From NCBI GenBank assembly GCA_005877565.1, contig VBOK01000140.1, positions 1 through 19,971 on the forward strand: a DNA stretch of 19,971 nt. Direction: 5' to 3'. Shown one piece after another: positions 7,044 to 15,772 of this stretch (its first letter is position 1; each line of letters begins with the position of its first letter). The translations under genes and the position numbers were made by a program. A model generated the notes under the pieces. The model saw nothing but the letters and a program-made list of their open reading frames with translations, did not search any database and was not told the origin of the DNA. The stretch comes from Nitrospirota bacterium (GTDB lineage: Bacteria > Nitrospirota > Nitrospiria > Nitrospirales > NS-4).

Positions 7044-10000
7044 TTACTGCGGCTTCTCATGCTGTTTGTCCTTCTTTTTTTCCTTAGATTCGTCCTGCCG
7101 TTTGAGGCCATCCTTCTCTGGCCGACTACCCTCCCGGTCAGAATCATGGATCTTCACGCCGACCGGCTCTCCTCTTTTACGCTCGCCAAAGCCTTTGGCT
7201 CCGCCGACGACCTCAATGATCTCAGAAGCCAGCGATTTGAAGATGTTCTTCGGCAGGATGCCGCTGGTCAGCAACTCCTCTCGCTTGGCCCGAAATGGTC
7301 TGCGACCGGTTTCCTCATTGAGGAAAAACGCCTCAAATTCATCCTCTAGCTCGCTACTGATCGAAGAACCTGTCTGACCGTTCACAAATTCAAAGAACGG
7401 GCCCTCTGCATTACAGGTACCCCCAGCACGGGTACATGTAACAGAGGGTGTAGTCAGCAGCGGATTCGTCGACTTGGCAACCCCACCAGTCTCAGTCAAG
7501 ATGATCAGGCCCGACGCCGTGATGTTGCCGCCGCCGCCTGGTGATATTTGAGTACCAGCATTTATCGTCACACCGCCGCCAGCCGTGATTGTGCCCACGG
7601 CAATCGCGTTTGCGTCCCTCAACTGGATGGAGTTTGCGCCGCTGTTGCTTGCCGACACCGCCCCCGTAAAATCATTGCCTGCCTGCGTCAGCGTGATCGC
7701 ATTGGCTCCGGCGTTGAACGTGGCCGTGCCCGCGCTCGCCGCCTGCGTCAGCGCCCCCGTCTGCGTGATCGCTCCGTTTGAGGTAACGGCCAGGGTGCCG
7801 CTGCCCACCGCCGAGGTCCTCAGCACCGTCGCCGTATTGTTCGTCAAAACTACGTTGTTCGCCCCACTGTTATTGAGCGAGACCGCCCCCGTCAGCATGT
7901 TGCCCGCGTTCGTGAGCGTGATCGGGTTTGCGCCAGCGCTGAAGCTTGAGGTTCCGGACACCGTCAGCACGCCGCTCTGCGTGATCGCGCCGGTGTTCAT
8001 GATGGTCAGGTTGCCGCCTGGCTGACTGACCCCCGTGAGCGTCAGCGGCGCCGCAGTGTTCGTCAGGCTGACGTTCCCGCTCGTCGTGTTCGTCGCGTTG
8101 AAGCTGCCGACCGTGTTGGCCCCGTTCAGCGCCGTGCCCCCCACTGAACTCGTCGTCAACAGCGCACCACTGATTGTACCGGCGCCCGATTCACTCACCG
8201 CGCCAGAACTCGTCAAGCTCACATTGCCGCCACCCGCGGCACTTATAGGCTGCGCCACCGTAATGTTGCCCGCCGAATTCGTGAGCGATATATCCCCGCT
8301 GGTCGTCGTCGACAGTCCATTCACTGCGGACGCTGTGGCTGGATTGGTCAGGGAGGTAATGTTGACATTCCCGCTCGAACTCTCACTGATGAAGATCCCA
8401 CCCGTCGCGGTCATTGCCGCGAGATCGGATACGCCGGAGGTGGCTATAGGTGTACCGGAAGAGCCGATGCCGGTCGAAGCCTGCAATAAGAGCGGCGAAG
8501 TCCCTCCAATCGTAAGCGTGCCGGTGCCCGAGATACTGCCGCTAGGGGCGTGAAGCGTGAGCTGCCCGTTGTTCGTGTACGACCACCCTGCGTTCCACGA
8601 AATATTCCCGGGAGAGATTAACGTCAGGGTATTACCATTAGACGGGCCGGGGATTGGAGCGAACGCCGGTCCAATCGCGACGGTGCCATAATTGATGGAG
8701 TCAACTGTAATGTCGCCGCTGTTAGTATAAATCTTGAGATTACTCCCACCCAACTGCCTGTTGATTGTGCTATCGAGAAGGGTTGCAGGGGTAGTCGCAA
8801 ACATGGGGTTATCCGAAAAAGAAGTTTGGAAAATGTTTGTATCAGCATCAGTACCATTATCATGCACTATCGTAATGGTACCTGGGTCCAGCAAGAGCGT
8901 ACCCGCTGTGCCATTGGGCGCAGTGAGTTCAACCATTCCTCGGAAATCCAGGTAGTGCTCGCCCGATACCTCGACGAAACCGCCGTCCCTGCCCTGGGCG
9001 CCGCCTCGCGCGGAGATGTTGCCGTAGAACTGCGTCCCATCGTTCGCCCAGACCACGACCTTGCCGCCGTTACCAGTGGTAAGGGCATCGGCGTTAATCG
9101 TCGCATTAGGGCTTACGTAAGTGTATGAGGCGTCTTGAACGGTGCCTTGGCCATGGAGATCGCCACCGACCAGCACCGTGCCGCCACCGGCATCGCCGGA
9201 AGCATTGATGTGCCCGCCGAACAGGCCGACCTTATCACCCAGCACCTGGATCGTACCACCCGTCTGACCAGCTTGGGTGCCGGAGGCGTCAATGGTGCCG
9301 GATACACTGACGATGCCTTCGGCGCCGCCGGAGAGCACGACGATGCCATTGCGGTCGGTCATGCTCTGCGCCCGGATCACGCCTTCCTGGTTCACCACAG
9401 ACTTGATCACATCCACCGCTGCGTTGGCAGTGAGCGTGACCATGCCGCCATCGGCCTGAAGGGTGCCGGTGTTAGAAACGTAGGAGGCCAAGCTCTTGCC
9501 ATCAAGGCCTGCCACGGAACCGGAAACTGTGTCCGTGACGACGAACTCGATCAGTCCGTCGCCGCGCATATCTAATGTGGCGGCCTTGCCGGCAGCCAGG
9601 GCAATGGATCCGAGGTTAGCCTGGATCGCGCCCTCGTTCCTGACCGCCGCGCCGAGCAGCGCGACATAGCCTCCCGGTCCCGCCGTGATGACGCCCTGGT
9701 TCACCACTGCGGCGTTGGGCACGCCAGGAACTTGAGCGAAGCTATAACGGCCGGCGAGGAAGTCCTGGTTCGTGAGGTTCAGCGTACTGGCGGTGAGCCC
9801 GGCCACGTCCACACGAGAGTTCGACCCGAAGAGGATGCCGCTGGGATTGATCAAGAAGAGCTGTCCGTTGGCGGACAGCGAGCCGTAAATCGCGCTGGGA
9901 TCCTGGCCGGCGACCCGGTTCAGTGCGATGGACGCCGCGCTAGGCTGCTGGAAGTGGACCGATTCATTGAGCCGGCGGAGACGGTCCCGCCTTGCGGCAA

Positions 10001-10156
10001 GGCCCAAGTGGTGAGGGGGGACAAGGCGGCGATCACTAGGCCGGCGGCGGCCAAGCCTCTAGCCCATCTCTCTAAGGTGAGTTTCATTCGCACTGCCGGA
10101 GTGCGCCTCCTCTTCAGATTCTCTCGACGCAGTGACTTGGCTTTCCAACCGGTCAT
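7044..10156 (-). pseudogene. Two-partner secretion exoprotein (TpsA, filamentous hemagglutinin-like), disrupted at the start of the secretion domain
   Basis: TpsA proteins are secreted through TpsB and fold into a long beta-helix, usually acting as adhesins. The gene has a strong start (ATG 10156, AAGGAGG 7 nt upstream) encoding an unusually long basic signal region and a hydrophobic core ending TTWALPQGGTVSAGS. At about 9968 the frame breaks: NESVHFQQPSAASIALNRV resumes in another frame. Intact relatives have about 25-30 residues between these two points, so an out-of-frame deletion is the simplest explanation; the interval is not a multiple of three. Downstream, about 980 codons stay open: LFLINPSGILFG and LTASTLNLTNQDFLAGRYSF of the hemagglutination domain, Gly/Thr/Asn-rich beta-helix repeats, a CTRAGGTC Cys pair, and a Lys/Glu-rich tail ending KEKKKDKQHEKPQ. 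The long open remainder suggests a recent lesion or an assembly error. Confidence 0.82.
7560..7991 (-). repeat. Two tandem 72-codon repeat units in the tpsA beta-helix
   Basis: Two adjacent units of exactly 216 nt (7991-7776 and 7775-7560) encode related segments. Each begins GAITQ(S/T)G, passes through AGANxITLTxAGNxxTGAVS and NSGANxxxL, and ends with Gly/Thr-rich turns. The in-frame period fits duplication of several beta-helix rungs. More degenerate TSG(D/N)(I/V)SLTN repeats lie upstream in the gene. Confidence 0.6.
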
Positions 10157-10493
10157 GAAGGAACCTCCTTAAAAACAGAGGAGCTGAGTATCGATGCTGG
10201 AACCATCAATCAATGATTTTTCTCATTAGGCAGGCTATTCCCCTACGAAACGTAGTACGTAATAAATGCAATACTGGTGCCGGTGAGACTCTGGCGGCTT
10301 AAGAAGGCTGGGCAGTTGGAAGTATTAGAAAACTTTTAACTTCTTGAAAGGCCTGCGAAGCTACTGATACCACTGTACCATCCTTGCAATGGTGTCTTCC
10401 TATCCCTATAGATAGTCAGCTAACAGATATTGGCCTATCCGTAAGAAGAATATATGATACAAGACGACAACAGATGACAAATTCGGCGCTCCC
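10157..10493. other. AT-rich tpsB-tpsA intergenic leader
   Basis: This 337-nt gap between tpsB and tpsA is clearly more AT-rich than its surroundings and has no convincing gene. It holds the tpsA Shine-Dalgarno, a 13-bp palindrome CTACGAAACGTAG (10243-10255), a short stem ACCAT/ATGGT near 10375-10392, and TTGTCA with TATCAT 15 nt apart (10480-10454, minus), too close for a good promoter. I do not recognise a riboswitch. It probably contains a promoter or leader giving tpsA expression separate from tpsB. Confidence 0.5.
10164..10170 (-). promoter_or_regulatory. Shine-Dalgarno of tpsA
   Basis: A perfect AAGGAGG on the minus strand with a 7-nt spacer to the ATG at 10156. It fixes the start 23 codons before the internal MKLTLERW methionine, so the signal peptide has a long basic N-terminal extension, as often seen in large TPS exoproteins. 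Confidence 0.8.
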
Positions 10494-12365
10494 TTAGAAC
10501 CTCATGGCAGCACTCACGTAGAGAACGCCGGGAAAGCCGGGGCCGGTAATCCCTTCATCACGGCTGCTCGGACGTGGCCGCCCGATGGCCGAAGCCCAGT
10601 CGACCTTGAGCGTCAGGATACCACGATCCACCGGCTGCGGCACTCCGAACGGGATGTTGATCCGCAGACCTCCGCCTGCACCGGTCAGGGCTCCGTATCC
10701 GCCTTGAGGCACTGAGAGCGGGGTCGCATAGACGTGCCCATGATCCACGAACGCCGCCAATTGAAACATTTCCTTCCAGGGTTGGTTGCTGAAGGGAACC
10801 GTGGCCGATGAGGGTATCGGCACGACCATCTCGACCGTGGCCGCATAGCCGTTGTCGCCGATCCGCTCGGCGACCGGGTAACCGCGCACCGTGTAGTATC
10901 CGCCAATCGCTAAGCGTTCTGGAGAAAGGAGGCGATCGCTGGCGACCTGGCCCGTGGCGCGCAAGATCAGGTAGCTGTCGTTCAGCACCGTCGGCAGGAC
11001 CGGCAGGCCCTGGAGAAACGGCAGGCCCAATGATTGGAAACGTGCCAGGTCCAACGTCGCCTCGTCGAAATTTCCCGGACCAGCCCCATGCACGTTGCCG
11101 GAGAGGTCCGTAATCTGGAAACTCGTCTGCGGTGCGTCTTGACTGGACCCGCCCAAGATATCCACACCATGATGCCACGTAGCGCCAAAGTAGGTCCGAC
11201 CCAGGAAGGGGTCACGATAATCGCCTCGGACGCCCAACCGGAAAATACGAAGCTCATCCTTGCTGAAGAGCACGGCAGACGGCCCTGTCGAGGTGAGCAG
11301 ATTACGAATGGTCTTAAAATCGAACCCGGCGAACGCCGTCAGACTCAAAGCCATGGTCCGCGTGATGGTCTGGAGAACATCTGTTGAGACGATGTCGGCC
11401 CGGCCGGTGGGCCGGAACGGGGCAAACTCTTCGCCAAGGACGTTCTCCGTATGAAACCAGGAAGCCTGGAACTTGGTCCCGAAGCGCGTCACTGGGATCA
11501 GGTACGTAACGTTGGTGAGAAAGAGCCTGGAGTTGGACTTCAATCCCTTGAGGGTCAGGTTATCACCGACGCCGGCCAGATTGCCGAGACCAACTTCTTC
11601 GCTGTACACCCAGGGACCGGTCAGCCGCGAGCCATAGTTATTGACGTCCGTCGTGGAGGTGTACGGGATCCGCTCCTTGGCGGTCAGCTCCAGATCGGTC
11701 GTACCGCGCGTCTCACCGGGCTTGAGGGCGGCGCGCACTTTGAGGCCCGGGTAATCGTTCAGCTCGTTCAGCGCCGTCTCAAGCGTGGCTTCGTGAATGA
11801 TCCCCTTTCCCCTGACCGGCTCCATGGCCAGGAGGATTGTGGACATCATGTAACGGGTATTCCCCGAGACGCTGATCTTCCCGATCTTGCCCTCCAGGAT
11901 GGCGATCTCGACGACGCCGCCTCGGATTTCCTGCGGCGGCAGATAGGCCTGGGCCAGGATGTATCCCTGAGCCGCGTAATATTCGGCCACCTGACCGGCC
12001 ACTTCAGTGAGCTCACGGAGGGTCAGCGTCTTCCCGATCACCGGAGCGACAATCGGTTCAAGCTCGTCGGTACTGAAGACGGTATTGCCGCTGAACTTGA
12101 ACTGCGTGACCTTGACCTTCGCCTCGGTGCCTGTCGGCGGACGCGCGGGGGGCGGCTTCTCGATCTGCGGAGGGGCCTTGGGCTGGGTGAGCTGCTCTTG
12201 CTGTTTCTGCTGCTCTTGCTGTTTCCGTTGCTGCTCCAACAGGACGTCCGGCCGTTGCTGCTGTGGCGGTGCCTGAGCCTGTACTGTCGGGACAAGCAGC
12301 GCGCCCGCCACGGCGAGGGCACTCAGCGTTATGTACCATCGCTTCTTCTTCGGTCTCACGTTCAT
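10494..12365 (-). CDS. TpsB-type outer-membrane transporter (ShlB/FhaC/HecB family)
   Basis: 623 residues. It exports the cognate TpsA across the outer membrane through a 16-strand beta-barrel. Residues 1-32 are a signal peptide (MNVRPKKKRWYITLSALAV...VQAQA); 33-82 are a Gln/Pro-rich linker; about 83-155 is the first POTRA domain (FKFSGNTVFSTDELEP, YYAAQGYILAQAYLPPQE); about 155-235 the second; the rest is the barrel, with the diagnostic VRGYP motif at R494-P497 (loop 6) and a C-terminal Phe (SAAMRF). The ATG at 12365 is chosen for the good signal peptide; the frame extends to 12467 but that adds 34 residues ahead of the signal, and neither start has a strong Shine-Dalgarno. Its natural substrate is the adjacent tpsA product, which appears broken. 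Confidence 0.93.
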   Translation of the reverse strand: MNVRPKKKRWYITLSALAVAGALLVPTVQAQAPPQQQRPDVLLEQQRKQQEQQKQQEQLTQPKAPPQIEKPPPARPPTGTEAKVKVTQFKFSGNTVFSTDELEPIVAPVIGKTLTLRELTEVAGQVAEYYAAQGYILAQAYLPPQEIRGGVVEIAILEGKIGKISVSGNTRYMMSTILLAMEPVRGKGIIHEATLETALNELNDYPGLKVRAALKPGETRGTTDLELTAKERIPYTSTTDVNNYGSRLTGPWVYSEEVGLGNLAGVGDNLTLKGLKSNSRLFLTNVTYLIPVTRFGTKFQASWFHTENVLGEEFAPFRPTGRADIVSTDVLQTITRTMALSLTAFAGFDFKTIRNLLTSTGPSAVLFSKDELRIFRLGVRGDYRDPFLGRTYFGATWHHGVDILGGSSQDAPQTSFQITDLSGNVHGAGPGNFDEATLDLARFQSLGLPFLQGLPVLPTVLNDSYLILRATGQVASDRLLSPERLAIGGYYTVRGYPVAERIGDNGYAATVEMVVPIPSSATVPFSNQPWKEMFQLAAFVDHGHVYATPLSVPQGGYGALTGAGGGLRINIPFGVPQPVDRGILTLKVDWASAIGRPRPSSRDEGITGPGFPGVLYVSAAMRF

Positions 12366-12495
12366 TCCACTAAGTGCAATAAGCGCGTTATTTAGCCCAC
12401 CACGCGACACATCGTCCGACCGGGCACGCGTCCGGTTCGCGATGGCGGCGGCCACCGAGAAAGACATCGGGGGGGCATACCCTCTTCGAAACTCC

Positions 12496-12511
12496 CGGTC
12501 GCAGGTTCAAA
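12496..12511 (+). repeat. tRNA T-arm-like fragment, inverted relative to the adjacent tRNA-Gly
   Basis: CGGTCGCAGGTTCAAA on the plus strand matches, at 15 of 16 positions, the T-arm of tRNA-Gly on the minus strand (12575-12560). The sequence after it does not complete a T-stem, so this is not a tRNA gene. It may be a relic of a tRNA or of an integration site, or chance. Confidence 0.35.
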
Positions 12512-12541
12512 GTGACCTTGACCTTCAAGTGAGAAAAAAAG

Positions 12542-12617
<76 letters not shown>

Positions 12618-12632
12618 CCCTGAAGTAAAAAG

Positions 12633-12662
12633 ATTATCCTCTAGGCCGCGGAAACAAGTCAA
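12633..12662 (-). promoter_or_regulatory. Strong sigma70-type promoter of tRNA-Gly
   Basis: Minus strand TTGACT (12662-12657, five of six), 18-nt spacer, GATAAT (12638-12633, five of six). The predicted start near 12626 leaves a leader of about 8 nt before the mature tRNA 5' end. It lies just after the tyrS stop, so the tRNA need not depend on read-through. Confidence 0.65.
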
Positions 12663-12672
12663 TGCACCAGCG

Positions 12673-13872
12673 TCACGATTTGGCTTCGAAGCGGATGACG
12701 GCAAACCGCTTTTTGCCGACCTTCAACCGATACTCCCGCCCGGGCTCGCCCGGCAGGACGCGGTCGCCGTCGGTCACTTTCTCGCCGTCCAGCTCCACGC
12801 CGCCCTGCGCGATCAGCCGCCGCGCTTCGGTCTTGCTGGGCGCAAGCCCGGCCTTCGCGATCACGACGACCAGCGGCGTGGGTTCGGCCGACAGCACCTT
12901 GCGCTCCGCCGATTCCGCCGGGAATTCCCGCTCGCTGAACTTTCGTCGAAACTCGGCACGCGCATCAGCAGCGGCAGAGGGGCCGTGATAGCGGGCCACG
13001 ATGGTATAGGCGAGATTCAATTTGGCCTCCATCGGATGCGTGGCTTTGATGGCATTTAGATCTTCGGTTGTCAGCAGCTCGTAGTACCGCCACATGAGCG
13101 TGTCCGAGATGGACATGAGCTTGCCGAACATCTCGCCGGGTGGGTCCTCCAGCGCGATGTAGTTGCCGAGGCTCTTGCTCATCTTGCGCGCGCCGTCGGT
13201 GCCTTCCAGCAGGGGCATCGTGAGCACAACCTGCGGTGATTGGCCGTAGGCGCGCTGTAGTTCCCGCCCGACGAGCAGGTTGAACTTCTGGTCGGTGCCG
13301 CCCAGCTCGACGTCCGCTTCCAGCGCCACCGAGTCGTACCCCTGAACCAGCGGGTACAGGAACTCATGGATGCTGATGGGCTTCTGGTCGCGATAGCGCT
13401 TGTGGAAATCGTCGCGCTCGAGCATCCGGGCCACGCTGTAGTGCGCGCTCAGGTGGATGAGCTGCTCGGCCGTGAGAGTATTCATCCAGCGGCTGTTGAA
13501 GTCGATGATGGTCCGTTGGGGGTCCAGGATTTTGAAGATCTGCCGCTCGTACGTCTTGGCGTTCTGCCGCACTTCCTCCTTCGTCAGCGGCTTGCGGGTC
13601 TCCGAGACGCCGGACGGGTCCCCGATCATGCCGGTGAAGTCGCCGATGAGGAAGATCACTTCGTGGCCCAGGTCTTGAAAGTGCTTGAGCTTGTGGATGA
13701 GGACGGTGTGCCCGAGGTGGAGGTCAGGCGCGGTGGGGTCGAAGCCGGCCTTGATGCGGAGCGGCCGCCGGTCTTTGAGCGACGCCGCGAGCTTGTCCTC
13801 GAGCTCCTTCGTGGAGATGATCTCGACGGCCCCGCGCGCGATGAGGGCGAGCTGCCGCTGCACTTCGTTCAT
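12673..13872 (-). CDS. tyrS: Tyrosyl-tRNA synthetase
   Basis: 399 residues, a class I synthetase that charges tRNA-Tyr in the cytosol. The HIGH signature is HLGH at 52-55 in FDPTAPDLHLGHTVL, and the KMSKS loop is intact at 230-234 (ARKMSKSLGNYIAL). Tyrosine-pocket sequence VQGYDSVALEADVELGGTDQ is present. A C-terminal S4-like RNA-binding domain spans about 332-397 (SKTEARRLIAQGGVELDG). Length and motifs fit the TyrS type-2 subgroup common outside the enteric bacteria. The ATG start overlaps the stop of the ComEA-like gene by 4 nt (ATGA), so translation is coupled. It is the last protein gene of the gcvH-lpdA-comEA-tyrS run. No T-box or other leader is seen. Confidence 0.98.
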   Translation of the reverse strand: MNEVQRQLALIARGAVEIISTKELEDKLAASLKDRRPLRIKAGFDPTAPDLHLGHTVLIHKLKHFQDLGHEVIFLIGDFTGMIGDPSGVSETRKPLTKEEVRQNAKTYERQIFKILDPQRTIIDFNSRWMNTLTAEQLIHLSAHYSVARMLERDDFHKRYRDQKPISIHEFLYPLVQGYDSVALEADVELGGTDQKFNLLVGRELQRAYGQSPQVVLTMPLLEGTDGARKMSKSLGNYIALEDPPGEMFGKLMSISDTLMWRYYELLTTEDLNAIKATHPMEAKLNLAYTIVARYHGPSAAADARAEFRRKFSEREFPAESAERKVLSAEPTPLVVVIAKAGLAPSKTEARRLIAQGGVELDGEKVTDGDRVLPGEPGREYRLKVGKKRFAVIRFEAKS

Positions 13873-14276
13873 GGCGTCTCCGCCATCCTGACCAACGGGC
13901 GCAGTCGCTCCATACGTTTTTCCCCGATGCCCTGCACTTTCCTCAATTCCTCCACGCTCCGGAACCCGCCGTGGCTCCTCCGGTATTCCACCAGGCGTTG
14001 GGCCAGCTTCTCGCCGATGCCCGGCAGTTCCATGAAATCTTCCACGCGGGCGGCATTGAGATCAAGCGGGAACGTGGTGAGACTGCGCGGGACTGATCCG
14101 GCTCTGGCTGACACGGGCGTGACCGATACAGGCATCGCGGCTGAGCCGGCCTGTGACAGGAGGGCGACGGCTTGCGCCGACTCATTGTCGTTCCCCCGCT
14201 CCGACGCCCAGTAGAGGACCCCCACCGTCAGGGCCAGCATCAGGACGTTGATCGCCAGAGCTTTCAGGATAGTCAT
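13869..14276 (-). CDS. ComEA-like helix-hairpin-helix DNA-binding protein with N-terminal membrane anchor
   Basis: 135 residues. Residues 5-24 are a hydrophobic anchor (LKALAINVLMLALTVGVLYW), followed by a flexible Ser/Ala/Val-rich linker to about residue 70. The C-terminus is a tandem helix-hairpin-helix module: DLNAARVEDFMELPGIGEKL then AQRLVEYRRSHGGFRSVEEL and VQGIGEKRMERL. This matches the ComEA C-terminal domain, which in competent bacteria binds incoming double-stranded DNA outside the inner membrane. No other competence gene is in the window, so a role in DNA uptake is inferred only. The start shares one base with the lpdA stop (TGATG) and the stop overlaps the tyrS start, so it is embedded in this operon. 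Confidence 0.87.
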   Translation of the reverse strand: MTILKALAINVLMLALTVGVLYWASERGNDNESAQAVALLSQAGSAAMPVSVTPVSARAGSVPRSLTTFPLDLNAARVEDFMELPGIGEKLAQRLVEYRRSHGGFRSVEELRKVQGIGEKRMERLRPLVRMAETP

Positions 14277-15688
14277 CAGCCGACCTTCCGCCGCGCCAGA
14301 TGGATCGCCAAGCCCTCGACGTCCTCGGCCGCTTCCATCAGCCCTTCCGGCATCGTCGGATGCGCGTGCACCGTCCGGGCCAGCGTCTCGGCGGTCGCAC
14401 CCATCTGCATCGCCACCGCGGCCTCATGGATGAGGTCCGCCGCGTGCGCCCCAACCAGATGCACGCCGACGATGCGGCCGGTCTTCGCGTCGGTGATGAT
14501 CTTCATCAGCCCGGTGGTCTCGCCGGAGACGTGGGCCTTGCCGAGCCCAATCGGCCGGAACTTGCCGACCTTGATCTCCAAGCCCTGCTGTTTGGCCTCC
14601 TGCTCGGTCAACCCAACCCGGCCGATCTCCGGGAAGGTGAAGATGCCCGCCGGGATCACGTCGTACCGCATGGTCGTCGGATGGCCCAGGATGTTGCGGA
14701 CCGCGACCTTCCCCTGCGCGGAGGCCACATGCGCCAGCATCGCCTTCCCCGTCACGTCGCCGATCGCATAGACTCCCGGCAGGGTGGTTTCCATCCGCTC
14801 ATTGACGAGAATCTCGCCGCGGCGGCCGAGACTCACGCCCACCTGCTCCAAGCCCAAGCCGCCGGTGTTGAACCGCCGCCCGATGGAGACCAGCACTTTG
14901 GAGGTGATCACGGTGCCGCCGTCCGCCAGTGTGGTCGTGACGCCTTCGGCGCCGACCGCGATCTTCTCCACCCGTACCCCCGTCTGGATCGTCACGCCTT
15001 GCTTCTTGAACTCGGCCGCCAGCAACGCCGCCACCTCCTCGTCTTCGGTGGGAAGAATGCGGGGCAGCATCTCCACGACCGTCACCTTCGTGCCGAGCGC
15101 GCTGAACAGGGAGGCGAACTCGCAGCCCTCCACCCCGCCGCCCACGATCAACAGGCTCTCGGGGATCGTCGTGAGGTCCAACGCTTCATGACTCGTGATG
15201 ACGTGCGTCCCGTCGATCGGGAGATTGGGCAGGGAGGGCGGCGTGGTGCCCGTCCCGAGAATCACTGCATCGGCCCGCACGGTCGAGTCGGTCCCGTCGG
15301 GCTTCACCACCTGGACGGTCTTCGCATCCGCCAGGACGCCGCGCCCTTCGACCAGCTCGACGTTCCAGGTCTTCAGCAGGGTGCGGACGCCCTTCACCAG
15401 CCCGGCCACGATCTTGTTCTTGCGCTCGACCATGCGGGCGAGATCGTAGGAAACAGTGCCCGTGATCGTGATTCCAAACTCGCTCGCCTTTTTGATCTTC
15501 TGCCCGAGCTCTGCGCAAGCCAGCAGCGACTTGCTGGGGATGCAGCCCCAATTCAGGCACAAGCCGCCCACGGCGGTGCTCTCGACGAGGGTGACCTGCG
15601 CGCCGAGCTGGGCCGCACGAATGGCGGCCACGTAGCCGCCGGTCCCGGCTCCGATAATGGCGATGCGTTTGATGTCGGGCATGGTCAT
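14276..15688 (-). CDS. lpdA: Dihydrolipoamide dehydrogenase (E3 / glycine-cleavage L protein)
   Basis: About 470 residues. It reoxidises protein-bound dihydrolipoamide with NAD+, serving glycine cleavage and 2-oxoacid dehydrogenase complexes. The FAD-binding GAGTGGYVAAIRAAQLG, the redox disulfide GGLCLNWGCIPSK (C44 and C49 from this start), the NAD site LLIVGGGVEGCEFASLFSAL, the second FAD motif VYAIGDVTG, and the C-terminal catalytic HAHPTMPE are all present. The start is ATG 15688 or ATG 15682; neither has a Shine-Dalgarno, because the upstream sequence is the arm of a 77-bp inverted repeat. A TTG at 15703 inside that arm has AAGGA nearby but seems less likely. Adjacent gcvH suggests the two work together. 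Confidence 0.96.
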   Translation of the reverse strand: MTMPDIKRIAIIGAGTGGYVAAIRAAQLGAQVTLVESTAVGGLCLNWGCIPSKSLLACAELGQKIKKASEFGITITGTVSYDLARMVERKNKIVAGLVKGVRTLLKTWNVELVEGRGVLADAKTVQVVKPDGTDSTVRADAVILGTGTTPPSLPNLPIDGTHVITSHEALDLTTIPESLLIVGGGVEGCEFASLFSALGTKVTVVEMLPRILPTEDEEVAALLAAEFKKQGVTIQTGVRVEKIAVGAEGVTTTLADGGTVITSKVLVSIGRRFNTGGLGLEQVGVSLGRRGEILVNERMETTLPGVYAIGDVTGKAMLAHVASAQGKVAVRNILGHPTTMRYDVIPAGIFTFPEIGRVGLTEQEAKQQGLEIKVGKFRPIGLGKAHVSGETTGLMKIITDAKTGRIVGVHLVGAHAADLIHEAAVAMQMGATAETLARTVHAHPTMPEGLMEAAEDVEGLAIHLARRKVG

Positions 15689-15691
15689 GAA

Positions 15692-15768
15692 GGGGACAGG
15701 CAACTTTTCCTTTGCACTACCAAGCCGTTGAACCAGGCCTCGTTTCTCTGGAAAAGTAGCCTGTCCCC
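15692..15768. repeat. 77-bp inverted-repeat element (REP/MITE-like) between gcvH and lpdA
   Basis: Arms GGGGACAGGCAACTTTTCC (15692-15710) and GGAAAAGTAGCCTGTCCCC (15750-15768) are inverted copies with 18 of 19 positions matching, around a 39-nt centre. This resembles dispersed palindromes with GGGGACAGG-type ends that I associate with REP-like elements and their RAYT transposases; that link is from memory. No transposase is in the window. It nearly fills the gcvH-lpdA gap. In lpdA mRNA it would form a long hairpin ending 3 nt before the ATG at 15688. Confidence 0.7.
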
Positions 15769-15772
15769 CGTT

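Noticed and set aside
10261..10440. Cyclic-di-GMP or other riboswitch upstream of tpsA
   Set aside because: The region has short stems, but I could not match the conserved core of any riboswitch class I know.
12366..12467. 34-codon N-terminal extension of tpsB
   Set aside because: It would put non-hydrophobic residues ahead of a textbook signal peptide beginning at 12365, and has no better ribosome site.
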